From positions 2,852,001 to 2,916,000 of the forward strand of contig NZ_CP059399.1 in the NCBI RefSeq assembly GCF_013744875.1: DNA of 64,000 nucleotides. Direction: 5' to 3'. Below, in pieces: positions 46,419-56,015 of this stretch. Every line of letters begins with the position of its first letter. Position 1 is the first letter of the stretch. The notes beneath the pieces were generated by a model. That model did not search any database, was not told the origin of the DNA, and saw only the letters and a program-made list of their open reading frames with translations. The translations under genes were made by a program, and so were the position numbers. Source of the stretch: Nocardia huaxiensis. Its GTDB lineage: Bacteria; Actinomycetota; Actinomycetes; Mycobacteriales; Mycobacteriaceae.

Positions 46419-47834
46419 CTAAGCGGGCGAATCGCCGGAGTTGCCCTTGTCCTCGGGCTCCTCGGCCTTCTTCTCCTGCTCCAGCCGCTCCTTCTCCAGC
46501 GTCTCCGCCAGCTGCGCCAGCGGATCGTCGAAAGCGGTTGTGCCGCCGCCGATCACGGAGTCGATGAAGCCGGCGGGGGAGTCCAGGTCGGAGGAGTCCG
46601 GCAGCAGGTCCGGGTGCGCCCAGACACCGTCGCGCTTTTCGACGCCGGTGTCGGTGGTGAGCCGCCGCCACAATGCCGCGGCCTCGCGCACCTTGCGGGG
46701 GCGCAGTTCCAGTCCGACCAGGGTCGCGAAGGTCTGCTCGGCCGGGCCGCCGGTGGCGCGGCGCCGGCGCAGCGTCTCGGCCAGCGCACCCGCACCGGGC
46801 AGCCGGTCGCCGACCGCGTCGGTCACCACGACCTCCACCCAGCCCTCGATGAGCGCGAGCAGCGTCTCGAGCCGTTCCAGCGCCGCCTTCTGCTCCGGGG
46901 TGGTCTGCGGCTCGAAAGTGCCCTGCGCGAGCAGTTCTTCGAGCTTGGACGGGTCGGAGGCGATGGTCATCGGGTCGATGCTCTGCGCCGCCTGCTCGAT
47001 GGCGGAGAAATCCATCTTGATGCCGCGCGCGTAATCCTCCACCGCGCCCAGCACCTGCTGGCGCAGCCACGGCACGTGCGCGAACAGGCGCTGATGCGCG
47101 GCCTCGCGCGCGGCCAGATAGACCAGGATCTCGCTCTCCGGCTGCTCCAGGCCCTCACTGAATTCGGCGATGGCCGCGGGCATGAGCGCCGCGGTGCCGG
47201 CCGGGCCGAGCGGCAGGCCGATATCGGTGGAGGTCAGCACCTCCTTGGCGAGCTGGCCCAGCGCCTGACCCAGCTGCGAGCCGAAGGCCAGGCCGCCCAT
47301 CTGCCCGAGCATGCCCATCATGGGGCCCGCGATCTGCTTGGCCTCCTCCGGCAGGGTGGCGGTCCACATGCCCGAAACCTGCTGGGCGACAGGATCACAC
47401 AGCCGCTTCCAGGTGGGCAGTGTCTCCTCGATCCAGTCGTTGGCCGTCCACGCCACGGTCTTGGTGGCGCCGGCCGGGAAGGTGGTGGCCTGATCCAGCC
47501 AGAGTTCGGCCAGGTGCGCGGCATCGGTGACGGCGCGCTGGGAGCCCGCGCTGACCGGGGTCACGCTCGCCCCGAGCTGCTGGCGGGCCAGCCGCTTGGC
47601 GATGTCGTAGTTCACCGGGCCGGACTCCGCGCCGCCCGGCGTGCTCATGCTGGTGAACATGGCGCCGAGCTGCTGGAGCATCTGACCGAGCTGCGAGGGA
47701 TCGAACCCGGCTCCGCCGGACCCGCCGAGCGGGAATCCGAACGGATTGTTCGCACCGGAACCGCTGGACTGGTCGCCCGGCTTGCGCTCCGGGTCGTCGT
47801 CGCGATTCGAGAATCCGAACGGGAAATCACTCAT
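46419..47834 (-). CDS. DUF2342 zinc-dependent metalloprotease-like protein
   Basis: A 471-residue protein of the actinobacterial DUF2342 family, often labelled zinc-dependent metalloprotease or coenzyme F420-associated. The N-terminus is disordered and Gly/Ser/Pro-rich (residues 1-45). The putative metal site is AAREAAHQRLFAHVPWL, a variant of the HExxH pattern. The C-terminal tail is rich in Glu and Lys. No protease activity can be claimed from the sequence. The ATG is at 47834, and the gene is divergent from the PDZ/Lon gene. It matches Rv3195. Confidence 0.85.
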   Translation of the reverse strand: MSDFPFGFSNRDDDPERKPGDQSSGSGANNPFGFPLGGSGGAGFDPSQLGQMLQQLGAMFTSMSTPGGAESGPVNYDIAKRLARQQLGASVTPVSAGSQRAVTDAAHLAELWLDQATTFPAGATKTVAWTANDWIEETLPTWKRLCDPVAQQVSGMWTATLPEEAKQIAGPMMGMLGQMGGLAFGSQLGQALGQLAKEVLTSTDIGLPLGPAGTAALMPAAIAEFSEGLEQPESEILVYLAAREAAHQRLFAHVPWLRQQVLGAVEDYARGIKMDFSAIEQAAQSIDPMTIASDPSKLEELLAQGTFEPQTTPEQKAALERLETLLALIEGWVEVVVTDAVGDRLPGAGALAETLRRRRATGGPAEQTFATLVGLELRPRKVREAAALWRRLTTDTGVEKRDGVWAHPDLLPDSSDLDSPAGFIDSVIGGGTTAFDDPLAQLAETLEKERLEQEKKAEEPEDKGNSGDSPA

Positions 47835-47918
47835 AGTCACTACGGTACTGGAGCCGCGCAGGGTGCGAACCGGCGAGCGGACGCGGCAATCGGGCACACC
47901 ATCGGTACCCTTGGCCCG

Positions 47919-48944
47919 GTGAACCGCCGCATATTCACCCTGCTCGCCGCCCTGATCCCGATTCTGGTGCTGGGAATCGTGGGCAGCGTCGTCACCGTCC
48001 CGTTCGTGGCGCTCGGACCTGGGCCGACCTTCAATACGCTGGGCGATGTCGAGGGAAAACAGGTGGTCGAGGTGCGGGATGTGCCCGTCGATCCGACCAC
48101 CGGCAACCTGAATATGACGACGGTCTCCGTTCGCGATCGGCTGAATATCTTCGAGGCGTTCGGGCTGTGGCTGGACGGTCAGCACGGGCTCGTCCCGCGC
48201 GCGGAGGTGTATCCGCCCGGCGTCTCGCGTGAGGAAATCGACAAATCGAATCAGCAGGAGTTCAAGAACTCCGAAGACGACGCGGAATTGGCGGCGCTGA
48301 ATTATCTGAAGATGCCGACCGCGGTCGAACTGGTGAATGTCACCGAGGACGGTCCGGCCAAGGACGCCGTGCGCAAGGGCGATCTGCTGGTGAGCGTCGA
48401 CGGTAAACCGATCGTGACGGCCAAGGACGTGGTGGCGGCGGTGTCATCCACGAAGCCCGGCACGGTGATTCCGGTGGTGTTCAAGCGCGACGGCGTCGAG
48501 CAGCGGGCCGAGGTCACCGTGGGCGCGCGCCCCGACGACGCCGAAAAGGGTTATCTGGGAATCACTCCGGTGGAGAAGTCCACCGGCCCCATCCAGGTCG
48601 ACTTCAACCTGGCCGAAATCGGTGGCCCCTCCGCGGGTCTCATGTTCACCCTGGCACTCATCGACAAGCTCACCCCGGGTGAACTCAGCGGCGGCAAGTT
48701 CGTGGCGGGCACCGGCACCATCGACCCCGACGGCAAGGTCGGCCCGATCGGCGGCATCCAATACAAGATGATGGCCGCCCGCGAAGCCGGCGCCGAAACC
48801 TTCCTGGTCCCCGCCGCCAACTGCAACGAGGCCCTCCAGCGCACCCCGGACGGCCTACGCCTGGTCAAGGTCGAAAACCTCGGCAGCGCAGTGGATTCCC
48901 TCGAAGCCATCAAGGCGGGGAAAGACACTCCCTCCTGCGGATAG
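47919..48944 (+). CDS. PDZ domain-containing Lon-like serine protease
   Basis: A 341-residue membrane-anchored protease. One N-terminal helix (IFTLLAALIPILVLGIVGSV) anchors it. A PDZ domain (about 130-210; AVRKGDLLVSVDGKPI) is followed by a Lon-type catalytic domain with serine in EIGGPSAGLMFTLAL and lysine in GIQYKMMAAREAGA. It probably acts in quality control at the outer face of the membrane. It matches Rv3194c. GTG 47919 was chosen where the membrane anchor begins. Confidence 0.9.
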   Translation: MNRRIFTLLAALIPILVLGIVGSVVTVPFVALGPGPTFNTLGDVEGKQVVEVRDVPVDPTTGNLNMTTVSVRDRLNIFEAFGLWLDGQHGLVPRAEVYPPGVSREEIDKSNQQEFKNSEDDAELAALNYLKMPTAVELVNVTEDGPAKDAVRKGDLLVSVDGKPIVTAKDVVAAVSSTKPGTVIPVVFKRDGVEQRAEVTVGARPDDAEKGYLGITPVEKSTGPIQVDFNLAEIGGPSAGLMFTLALIDKLTPGELSGGKFVAGTGTIDPDGKVGPIGGIQYKMMAAREAGAETFLVPAANCNEALQRTPDGLRLVKVENLGSAVDSLEAIKAGKDTPSCG

Positions 48945-48951
48945 CCCTCCC

Positions 48952-49040
48952 GTCATCCCGGCGCGCTTTTGGCCGGGATCCACACGGTCGGCTCATGCGC
49001 GGGACTGTGTGGATCCCGGCCGAAAACATGCCGGGATGAC
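48952..49040. repeat. Palindromic repeat, copy D (intergenic)
   Basis: An 89-bp element between two convergent genes, 7 bases after the PDZ/Lon stop. The left arm starts GTCATCCCGGCGCGCTTTTG and the right arm ends ACATGCCGGGATGAC. It also contains GGGATCCACAC and GTGTGGATCCC, facing each other. This is the best-preserved copy. Confidence 0.88.
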
Positions 49041-49067
49041 GAGGGTTGCCCTCAACGAGTTGGCGGC

Positions 49068-49673
49068 TCAGTCGAAGTCGTCGGGTTCGTTCTCGAAGGT
49101 GTGGCGCAGGGCCTGGACCAGGTTGGGGGCCAGGTTGGGGGTGGTGCGCAGGTCCAGGTCGGCGAAGGGGTCTTCCTCGTCCTCGCTGGGACGGACCTGG
49201 AGCAGCGACAGGGAGGTGCCGTCGCGCAGGACGCCGGCGAACAGGCGGGCGTCGCGGCGGCCCGGATGGGTGACGGCGGCGCGGCGGGCGGCGTGGTCGG
49301 CGGCGTCGGGGTCGGCGAGCAGGGGTTCGATGGCGTCGTCGAGGGTTTTCTCGGCGGCGGGCGGGAGCACCACGATCTGCTGCACCAGCACGCAGCCTTC
49401 GACGGCGTCGGGCCAGCTGGTGGTGGCCAGGAATTCGTCGAGCGCCATGGAGTTGCCGGTGATGTCGTCCGGGAACGGTTCCTGCGCAATGGGTGTCAGC
49501 GCCGCCGCGTCGTCGAGCTGATCGATCAGACCGGGTTCGGCGGCGACCAGGTCGGCGGTGGGCACGAGCGCGAACATCTGCGGCGGCCGATCCCAGCCTT
49601 CGCCGTCGACGTACTCCGCCACTTCGCGGATGCATCGGTACAGGGCGGACGCGGCCCACTGCTCAGGGTTCAC
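49068..49673 (-). CDS. PPA1309 family protein
   Basis: A 201-residue soluble acidic protein of an actinobacterial family with no known function. It contains RPPQMFALVPTADLVAAEPG and DARLFAGVLRDGTSLSLLQV. It is found beside UPF0182 and the PDZ/Lon gene in many actinobacteria. It is convergent with the PDZ/Lon gene and divergent from UPF0182. Confidence 0.8.
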   Translation of the reverse strand: MNPEQWAASALYRCIREVAEYVDGEGWDRPPQMFALVPTADLVAAEPGLIDQLDDAAALTPIAQEPFPDDITGNSMALDEFLATTSWPDAVEGCVLVQQIVVLPPAAEKTLDDAIEPLLADPDAADHAARRAAVTHPGRRDARLFAGVLRDGTSLSLLQVRPSEDEEDPFADLDLRTTPNLAPNLVQALRHTFENEPDDFD

Positions 49674-49894
49674 GGCGGTAATCCTCGCATCGCGGAACCA
49701 GCTCCGGGAGCGCGGGTGCCGACCGATTTCGCTACCCGCTGAGATATGGCGTGTCGGGTGATGGGCCGGAATGCGGGCGTTTTACGTAGAGTGGGGCGCG
49801 AACGGTCCCCTGGGACCGAAACTCATCATCGGACTGCGGCGAACCGACCGGTAATTCCGGCGCGGGCGCCGCCGGACCCTGGGAGAGTGGCATC

Positions 49895-52864
49895 GTGGGC
49901 ATGCGCCCCCCGAGCGGCTTACCAACGCTGTCTCGACGCAGCCGAATCCTGCTCGTCACAGCCCTGGTGCTGGCGGCTCTGTTATTGGTCGGGCCGCGGC
50001 TCACCGACGCGTACACCAACTGGCTGTGGTTCGGCGAGGTGGGTTTCCGCAACGTCTTCACCACGGTGCTGGTGACCCGGATCGTCTTGTTCCTGGTGGT
50101 CACCCTGGTGGTGGCGGCCATCATCTGGCTGGCGCTGTTCCTGGCCTATCGTTCGCGCCCGGTGTTCGTGCCGTCGGCCGGTCCGGGTGATCCGATCGCC
50201 CGCTACCGCACCACGGTCATGAGCCGGCTGCGGCTGTTCGGCCTCGGCATTCCGCTGATCATCGGTCTGCTGTCCGGCCTTGTCGCGCAGTCGAGTTGGG
50301 TGACGGTGCAGCTGTTCCTGCACGGCGGCGACTTCGGCGTGAAGGACCCGCAGTTCAATCTGGACGTCGGTTTCTACGCCTTCGATCTGCCGTTCTACCG
50401 GATGCTGGTGAACTGGCTGTTCGTCGCGGTGGTGATCGCCTTCTTCGCGAACCTGGTGACGCACTACGTGTTCGGCGGCCTGCGGCTGTCCGGCCGCGAG
50501 GGCACGCTGAGCACGGCGGCCCGCGTGCAGCTGGCCATCCTGGCCGGAATCTTCGTGCTGCTCAAGGCCGTCGCCTACTGGTTCGACCGGTACGCACTGC
50601 TGTTCAGTCAGCGCAAGGACACCTTCACCGGTGGTTCCTACACCGATATCAACGCGGTGCTGCCAGCCAAGCTGATCCTGCTGTCCATCGCGGTCATCTG
50701 CGCCCTGGCGTTCTTCGCCGGAGTCGTCCTGCGCGACTTGCGGATTCCGGCCATGGCGGCGGCGCTGCTGGTGCTGTCCTCGATCCTGGTGGGCGCGGTG
50801 TGGCCGCTGCTCGTCGAGCAGTTCTCGGTGCGACCGAACGCGGCCACCAAGGAGAGCGCCTACATCGAGCGCAATATCGCGGCGACGCGGCAGGCGTACG
50901 GCATCACTGAGGACACGGTGGAGTACAAGGACTACCCGCCCGCGGGTGCTCCGGCCGCGGCGACGCCCGAGTCCCAGAAGGCCGATCGCGAGACCATCAA
51001 GAACATCCGCCTGCTGGATCCGAACCTGCTGACGCCGACCTTCACTCAGCTGAAGCAGCGGCAGAACTTCTTCGGGTTCGCCGATCCGCTGGATATCGAC
51101 CGGTACACCATCGGCAATCAGAAGCAGGACTACATTGTCGGCGCCCGAGAACTGGTGCCGCAGAACCTGTCCGACAATCAGAAGGACTGGATCAACCGCC
51201 ACACCGTGTACACGCACGGCAATGGTTTCGTCGCGGCCCCGGCCAACAAGGTGAACGAGGCTCCGCCGCAGGAGGCGCAGGCCGCCTCGGGCGCGAGCGG
51301 TGGTTTCGGTTATCCGGTGTTCGATGTCGACGGCAAGACCTTGGTCATCGATTCGACCACCCCGGCGGAGAATCAGGCCATCAAGGTCGAGCAGCCGCGC
51401 ATCTACTTCGGTGAGCTGATCTCCAAGACCGATGCCGACTACGCGATCGTGGGCGCCAACGGCCAGCCCGCCCGCGAGTACGACATGGACAATGCCCGGT
51501 TCTCCTACACCGGTTCGGGCGGCGTGCCGATCGGCAACTGGTTCAACCGGCTCGCCTTCGCGGCGAAGTACGCCGAGCGGAACATCCTGTTCTCCAGCTC
51601 GATCGGCGAGGATTCGAAGATCATCTTCAATCGCAATCCGCGCGACCGGGTGCAGGAGGTCGCGCCGTGGCTGACCCCGGACGGTGACGTCTACCCGGCC
51701 GTGGTCGGCGGCAAGATCCTCTGGATCGTGGACGCTTACACCACGCTCGACAACTACCCGTACGCCGAGCGCACCTCGCTCGACGGCGTGGTCGAGGACA
51801 GCATCGACCAGACCACCGGTCGTCTGCTGCCGCGCAAAGAGGTGAGCTACATCCGCAATTCGGTGAAGGCCACCGTGGACGCCTACGACGGCACCGTCAC
51901 CCTCTACGAGTCGGATCCCACCGATCCGGTGCTGAAGGCGTGGCGCGGGGTCTTCCCGGGTTCGGTGAAGCCGGCCAGCGAGATCAGCGATGAGCTGCGC
52001 CAGCACTTCCGCTACCCGGAGGATCTGTTCAAGGTGCAGCGCGAGATGCTGTCGCGCTACCACGTGAGCGATCCGCGCGAGTTCTTCAATGCCAACTCGT
52101 TCTGGTCGGTGCCCAGTGATCCGACGGTGGAGGGTGCGGGCAATGCCCATCAGCCGCCGTACTACGTGCTCATGGGTGATCAGTCGACCGGCGATCCGAC
52201 CTTCCAATTGACCAGTGCCATGGTCGGTTTCCGGCGGCAGTTCCTGTCGGCGTACATCTCGGTCCAGTCGGATCCGAAGAACTACGGCAAGATCACCATC
52301 CTGAAATTGCCGGGCGATTCACAGACCGACGGTCCACAGCAGACGCAGACGCGAATGACCAACGACCCCAGCGTCTCCAGTGAGCGAACGGTGCTGACCG
52401 GTGGCAATACCGCGAAGGTCAGGTACGGCAACCTGCTGACCCTGCCGATCGGCAGCGGCCAGTTCCTCTACGCCGAACCGTGGTATCTCGAACGGGCAAG
52501 CGGCTCAGCCAATTCCGCGTCCTTCCCGCAGCTGGTGCGCGTGCTCACCACCTACGACGGCAAGCTCGGCTACGCCCCGACCTCCGCCGAGGCCCTGCGC
52601 GAGGTGGGCCTGGACGCCGGCAGCGCCACGGTGGTGCCGCCCAGCCAGGGCAGCGCGAATCCGCCGAATCAGGGTGGGACACCGCCCAATCAGGGCACGG
52701 TGACCCCACCGGCCACCACCGGCAAGGACGAGGCGGTCAAACAGATCGACGCCGCCCTCAAGGCCGTCACGGACGCCCAGAAGTCGGGTGACCTGGCCGC
52801 CCTGGGCAAGGCGTTCGAGCAGCTGCAAACCGCCATCAACGCCTACAACAAGGCCGGCGGGTAA
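49895..52864 (+). CDS. UPF0182 family large membrane protein
   Basis: A 989-residue protein. The N-terminal third has about seven membrane helices (ILLVTALVLAALLLVGPRL is the first). The long extracytoplasmic part contains SDNQKDWINRHTVYTHGNGF and GNWFNRLAFAAKYAERNILF, both UPF0182 hallmarks. A Pro/Gln/Asn-rich linker precedes a short C-terminal helix. The function is unknown. It matches Rv3193c. GTG 49895 or ATG 49901 may be the start; GGGAG fits the first better. Confidence 0.93.
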   Translation: MGMRPPSGLPTLSRRSRILLVTALVLAALLLVGPRLTDAYTNWLWFGEVGFRNVFTTVLVTRIVLFLVVTLVVAAIIWLALFLAYRSRPVFVPSAGPGDPIARYRTTVMSRLRLFGLGIPLIIGLLSGLVAQSSWVTVQLFLHGGDFGVKDPQFNLDVGFYAFDLPFYRMLVNWLFVAVVIAFFANLVTHYVFGGLRLSGREGTLSTAARVQLAILAGIFVLLKAVAYWFDRYALLFSQRKDTFTGGSYTDINAVLPAKLILLSIAVICALAFFAGVVLRDLRIPAMAAALLVLSSILVGAVWPLLVEQFSVRPNAATKESAYIERNIAATRQAYGITEDTVEYKDYPPAGAPAAATPESQKADRETIKNIRLLDPNLLTPTFTQLKQRQNFFGFADPLDIDRYTIGNQKQDYIVGARELVPQNLSDNQKDWINRHTVYTHGNGFVAAPANKVNEAPPQEAQAASGASGGFGYPVFDVDGKTLVIDSTTPAENQAIKVEQPRIYFGELISKTDADYAIVGANGQPAREYDMDNARFSYTGSGGVPIGNWFNRLAFAAKYAERNILFSSSIGEDSKIIFNRNPRDRVQEVAPWLTPDGDVYPAVVGGKILWIVDAYTTLDNYPYAERTSLDGVVEDSIDQTTGRLLPRKEVSYIRNSVKATVDAYDGTVTLYESDPTDPVLKAWRGVFPGSVKPASEISDELRQHFRYPEDLFKVQREMLSRYHVSDPREFFNANSFWSVPSDPTVEGAGNAHQPPYYVLMGDQSTGDPTFQLTSAMVGFRRQFLSAYISVQSDPKNYGKITILKLPGDSQTDGPQQTQTRMTNDPSVSSERTVLTGGNTAKVRYGNLLTLPIGSGQFLYAEPWYLERASGSANSASFPQLVRVLTTYDGKLGYAPTSAEALREVGLDAGSATVVPPSQGSANPPNQGGTPPNQGTVTPPATTGKDEAVKQIDAALKAVTDAQKSGDLAALGKAFEQLQTAINAYNKAGG

Positions 52865-52872
52865 ATTACCCA

Positions 52873-53013
52873 GGGCGACAACTGATTTCGTGCGGTCCGG
52901 GTAACTCACCGGGTACGCCCGAAATCGGTTCGGCTCTCGACCGCCGGCACGCGTGCGAGACAGTGAGCGGCTCTCAGCCGGGCGCTGAAGGCGCGGAGAG
53001 GCGGAACAGAAAG
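52873..53013 (+). repeat. Long intergenic repeat, copy 2
   Basis: This copy begins 9 bases after the UPF0182 stop and ends at the following terminator. It aligns with the reverse strand of 29169-29300 over its full length, with several small gaps. There is no ORF. The terminal GGAGAGGCGG, which is a ribosome binding site in copy 1, has no start codon after it here. Confidence 0.72.
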
Positions 53014-53052
53014 GCGCTGCCGTCACCATTGACGGCAGCGCCTCTCCTTTTC
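53012..53052. terminator. Terminator between UPF0182 and rpf genes
   Basis: A 14-bp perfect stem AGGCGCTGCCGTCA (53012-53025) / TGACGGCAGCGCCT (53030-53043) with a CCAT loop is followed by CTCCTTTTCTCC. It serves the plus-strand gene and probably both convergent genes. Confidence 0.88.
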
Positions 53053-53080
53053 TCCGGTATGGGAGAGAAAAGCTGGTGGG

Positions 53081-53780
<700 letters not shown>

Positions 53781-54105
53781 TCGGCAGATCACGTCTTGAT
53801 AACTTCTGAATTGCATGAAGCGAATGACCGTAAAAATGGTGTTGATGCAGGTTGGCTATGCTGTATTTGCGAATTCCGAGCGGTCTGTTATAGCACCGTG
53901 ATGTGATGTATATCACCTTGAAATTGTGAACTACTTCACGTTTCGCGCAATTCCGGCCGTCAACGCATGTGAACACCCCGCTGCGCAGCCTTCGCAACGA
54001 GGTCCCGAAACCCCTGTTTCGTGATCACCGCCGCGCCCCCGAAACCCCCTCTGACCTGACGATTTGGCGTAGGTGTGCGGCCGTGTGTAATGTTGTGTTC
54101 ACCGA
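53781..54105. promoter_or_regulatory. rpf promoter region with two CRP-type sites
   Basis: This is noncoding sequence, AT-rich compared with its surroundings. TGTGATGTATATCACC (53902-53917) and TGTGAACTACTTCACG (53925-53940) both fit the actinobacterial CRP consensus TGTGA-N6-TCACA with at most one mismatch. They are 23 bases apart, about two helical turns. They lie 288-326 bases upstream of rpf, beyond the structured leader. Mycobacterial rpfA is a known CRP target. Confidence 0.7.
54064..54093 (+). promoter_or_regulatory. Promoter of tRNA-fMet
   Basis: A -35-like TTGGCG (54064-54069), an 18-base spacer and a -10 TAATGT (54088-54093) precede the tRNA by 12 bases. Confidence 0.55.
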
Positions 54106-54179
54106 CGCGGGGTGGAGCAGCTCGGTAGCTCGCTGGGCTCATAACCCAGAGGTCGCAGGTTCAAATCCTGTCCCCGCTA
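54106..54179 (+). tRNA. Initiator tRNA-fMet (CAT)
   Basis: A 74-nt tRNA with the anticodon CAT in CTGGGCTCATAACCCAG. The three G-C pairs closing the anticodon stem and an unpaired first acceptor position (C1 facing T72) mark it as the initiator and not the elongator. The T-loop is GGTTCAAATCC. CCA is not encoded. Confidence 0.97.
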
Positions 54180-54187
54180 CAAAGCAG

Positions 54188-54220
54188 GAGGCCCGGAACC
54201 ATCAGGTTCCGGGCCTCTTT
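54188..54220 (+). terminator. Terminator of tRNA-fMet
   Basis: A 13-bp perfect stem GAGGCCCGGAACC (54188-54200) / GGTTCCGGGCCTC (54205-54217) with ATCA loop, followed by TTTG. Confidence 0.9.
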
Positions 54221-54310
54221 GCTATCTCCTGGCAGTCACCGATCGGCATGGCCGGATTTGCAATAGTCGTGTCGTTGACGCCATCGGGGTCGCGGTCGCA
54301 GCCTTGAGGC

Positions 54311-55267
54311 ATGCGGACAGTGCTGATCGTGGTGTTCGACGGGTTCCAGCTGCTGGACATGGCCGGGCCCGCCGATGTGTTCAGCTCCGCGACCACGCTG
54401 GGCGCGGAGCCCGGGTATCGGGTGGAGATCGCGGCGGCGCCGTCCGGGCCGGTGCGGTCGGCGTCGGGGACGACGGTGCTCGCGCCGCACGACCTCACCT
54501 CATGGACGGAACCGGTGGACACGCTGCTGGTGGCCGGTGGGCTCGATATCCGGGCGGCCACCGCGGACGAGCCGCTGGTGGCGGCGATCGCGCGCATGAG
54601 CGTGCGGGCCGAGCGGGTGGGGTCGGTGTGTTCCGGTTCGTTTCTGCTCGCGCACGCCGGAGTCCTGGACGGACGGCGGGCCACCACGCATTGGGCGGGC
54701 GGTCAGCGGCTGGCCGAACGGTATCCGCAGGTGATCACCGAACCGGACCGTATCTATGTGCAGGACGGGCGCGTGTGGACCTCGGCGGGGGTGACCGCGG
54801 GCATCGATCTGGCGCTGGCCATGGTGGCCGCCGATCACGGTCAGGGGCTGGCGCGGGAGATCGCGCGGTGGCTGGTCGTCTATCTGCACCGGCCGGGCGG
54901 GCAGAGCCAGTTCAGCGCTCCGATCGGCGCGCATGCGCCACAACGGCACGGGCTGCACGAGTTGCAGGCGTGGGTGGAGGAGAACCTGTCCGCCGATCTG
55001 TCTCTGGCGGCGCTGGCGGCCCGGGCGGGCATGAGTACCCGGCATTTCTCCCGGGTGTTCACCCACGAGCTCGGCACCACGCCGGCCCGCTACGTCGAGC
55101 GGGTGCGCGTCGACGCCGCGCGCCGGCTGCTGGAGACCACCGATCAGCCGCTGGATCGCGTCGCCGCCGCCGTGGGCATTGGCGCTCCGGAAACCCTCTA
55201 TCGAATCTTCCACCGCCACTTGGGCATACCGCCGGGCGAATACCGCGCCCGGTTCACCGGTATCTGA
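54311..55267 (+). CDS. GlxA-type regulator (DJ-1/PfpI domain plus AraC helix-turn-helix)
   Basis: A 318-residue regulator. Residues 1 to about 185 form a DJ-1/PfpI (glutamine amidotransferase-like) domain with the elbow GSVCSGSFLLAHAGVL. Residues about 215-315 are an AraC-type DNA-binding domain (ENLSADLSLAALAARAGMST, with FHRHLGIPPGEYRARF at the end). It lies 15 bases upstream of a DJ-1/PfpI gene, which it probably controls. The effector is unknown. Confidence 0.93.
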   Translation: MRTVLIVVFDGFQLLDMAGPADVFSSATTLGAEPGYRVEIAAAPSGPVRSASGTTVLAPHDLTSWTEPVDTLLVAGGLDIRAATADEPLVAAIARMSVRAERVGSVCSGSFLLAHAGVLDGRRATTHWAGGQRLAERYPQVITEPDRIYVQDGRVWTSAGVTAGIDLALAMVAADHGQGLAREIARWLVVYLHRPGGQSQFSAPIGAHAPQRHGLHELQAWVEENLSADLSLAALAARAGMSTRHFSRVFTHELGTTPARYVERVRVDAARRLLETTDQPLDRVAAAVGIGAPETLYRIFHRHLGIPPGEYRARFTGI

Positions 55268-55282
55268 AAGAAGGAGTGCCGC

Positions 55283-56008
55283 ATGGCCTTCCAGATCGCT
55301 ATCGTTCTCTATCCCGGCATGACCGTGCTGGACGCGATCGGCCCCTATGAGTCGCTGCGCATGCTGCCGGACAGCGAATTGCGTTTCGTCTCCAATGAAG
55401 TCGGGCCGATCGTGTCCGACAGCGGTGTGCTGGCGCTGGGTGCCACGCACACCTTCGCCGAGACGCCGAGCCCGGATCTGGTGCTCGTTCCCGGTTCGGA
55501 GGGCGCGACCACCGAGGCCATGGCCAATCGGGAGCTCATCGACTGGCTGCGGGCCGTGCACGAGACGACGCAGTGGACCACCTCGGTGTGCAGCGGTGCG
55601 CTGGTGCTGGCGGCCGCCGACATTCTGCGCGGCCATCCGGCCACCACGCACTGGCTGGCTCAGCCCATGCTCGCCACCTTCGGCGCGACATCGCGGCCGC
55701 ACGATCGGATCGTACGGTCCGGCAAGATCGTCACGGCCGCGGGCGTCTCCGCCGGAATCGACCTGGGCCTGTGGCTGTTCGGCGAGATCGCCGGCGCCGA
55801 GGAAGCGCAGATCATCCAGCTGGCCCTCGAATACGACCCGCATCCGCCGTTCGACTGCGGCCATCCCGACAAGGCTCCGGCCGCCATTCTCAATCGCGCC
55901 CGGCTGCTGATGGCCAAGCGGGCCGCCAATCCCCGTGTCCCCCTGGAGATCGCCAGTACCTACTGGAATCTGACCCTCAATCGCATTCGCGCCCGCGCCG
56001 GGCGCTGA
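55283..56008 (+). CDS. DJ-1/PfpI family protein
   Basis: A 241-residue DJ-1 superfamily protein. The nucleophile elbow is TSVCSGALVLAAADILRG, with an acidic partner in IGPYESL. A C-terminal helical extension of about 50 residues follows the domain. Relatives include isonitrile hydratase and glyoxalase III-type enzymes; which applies is unclear. GAAAGAAGGAG precedes the ATG. It is probably in an operon with the GlxA-type regulator. Confidence 0.9.
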   Translation: MAFQIAIVLYPGMTVLDAIGPYESLRMLPDSELRFVSNEVGPIVSDSGVLALGATHTFAETPSPDLVLVPGSEGATTEAMANRELIDWLRAVHETTQWTTSVCSGALVLAAADILRGHPATTHWLAQPMLATFGATSRPHDRIVRSGKIVTAAGVSAGIDLGLWLFGEIAGAEEAQIIQLALEYDPHPPFDCGHPDKAPAAILNRARLLMAKRAANPRVPLEIASTYWNLTLNRIRARAGR

Positions 56009-56015
56009 TCCGCGT

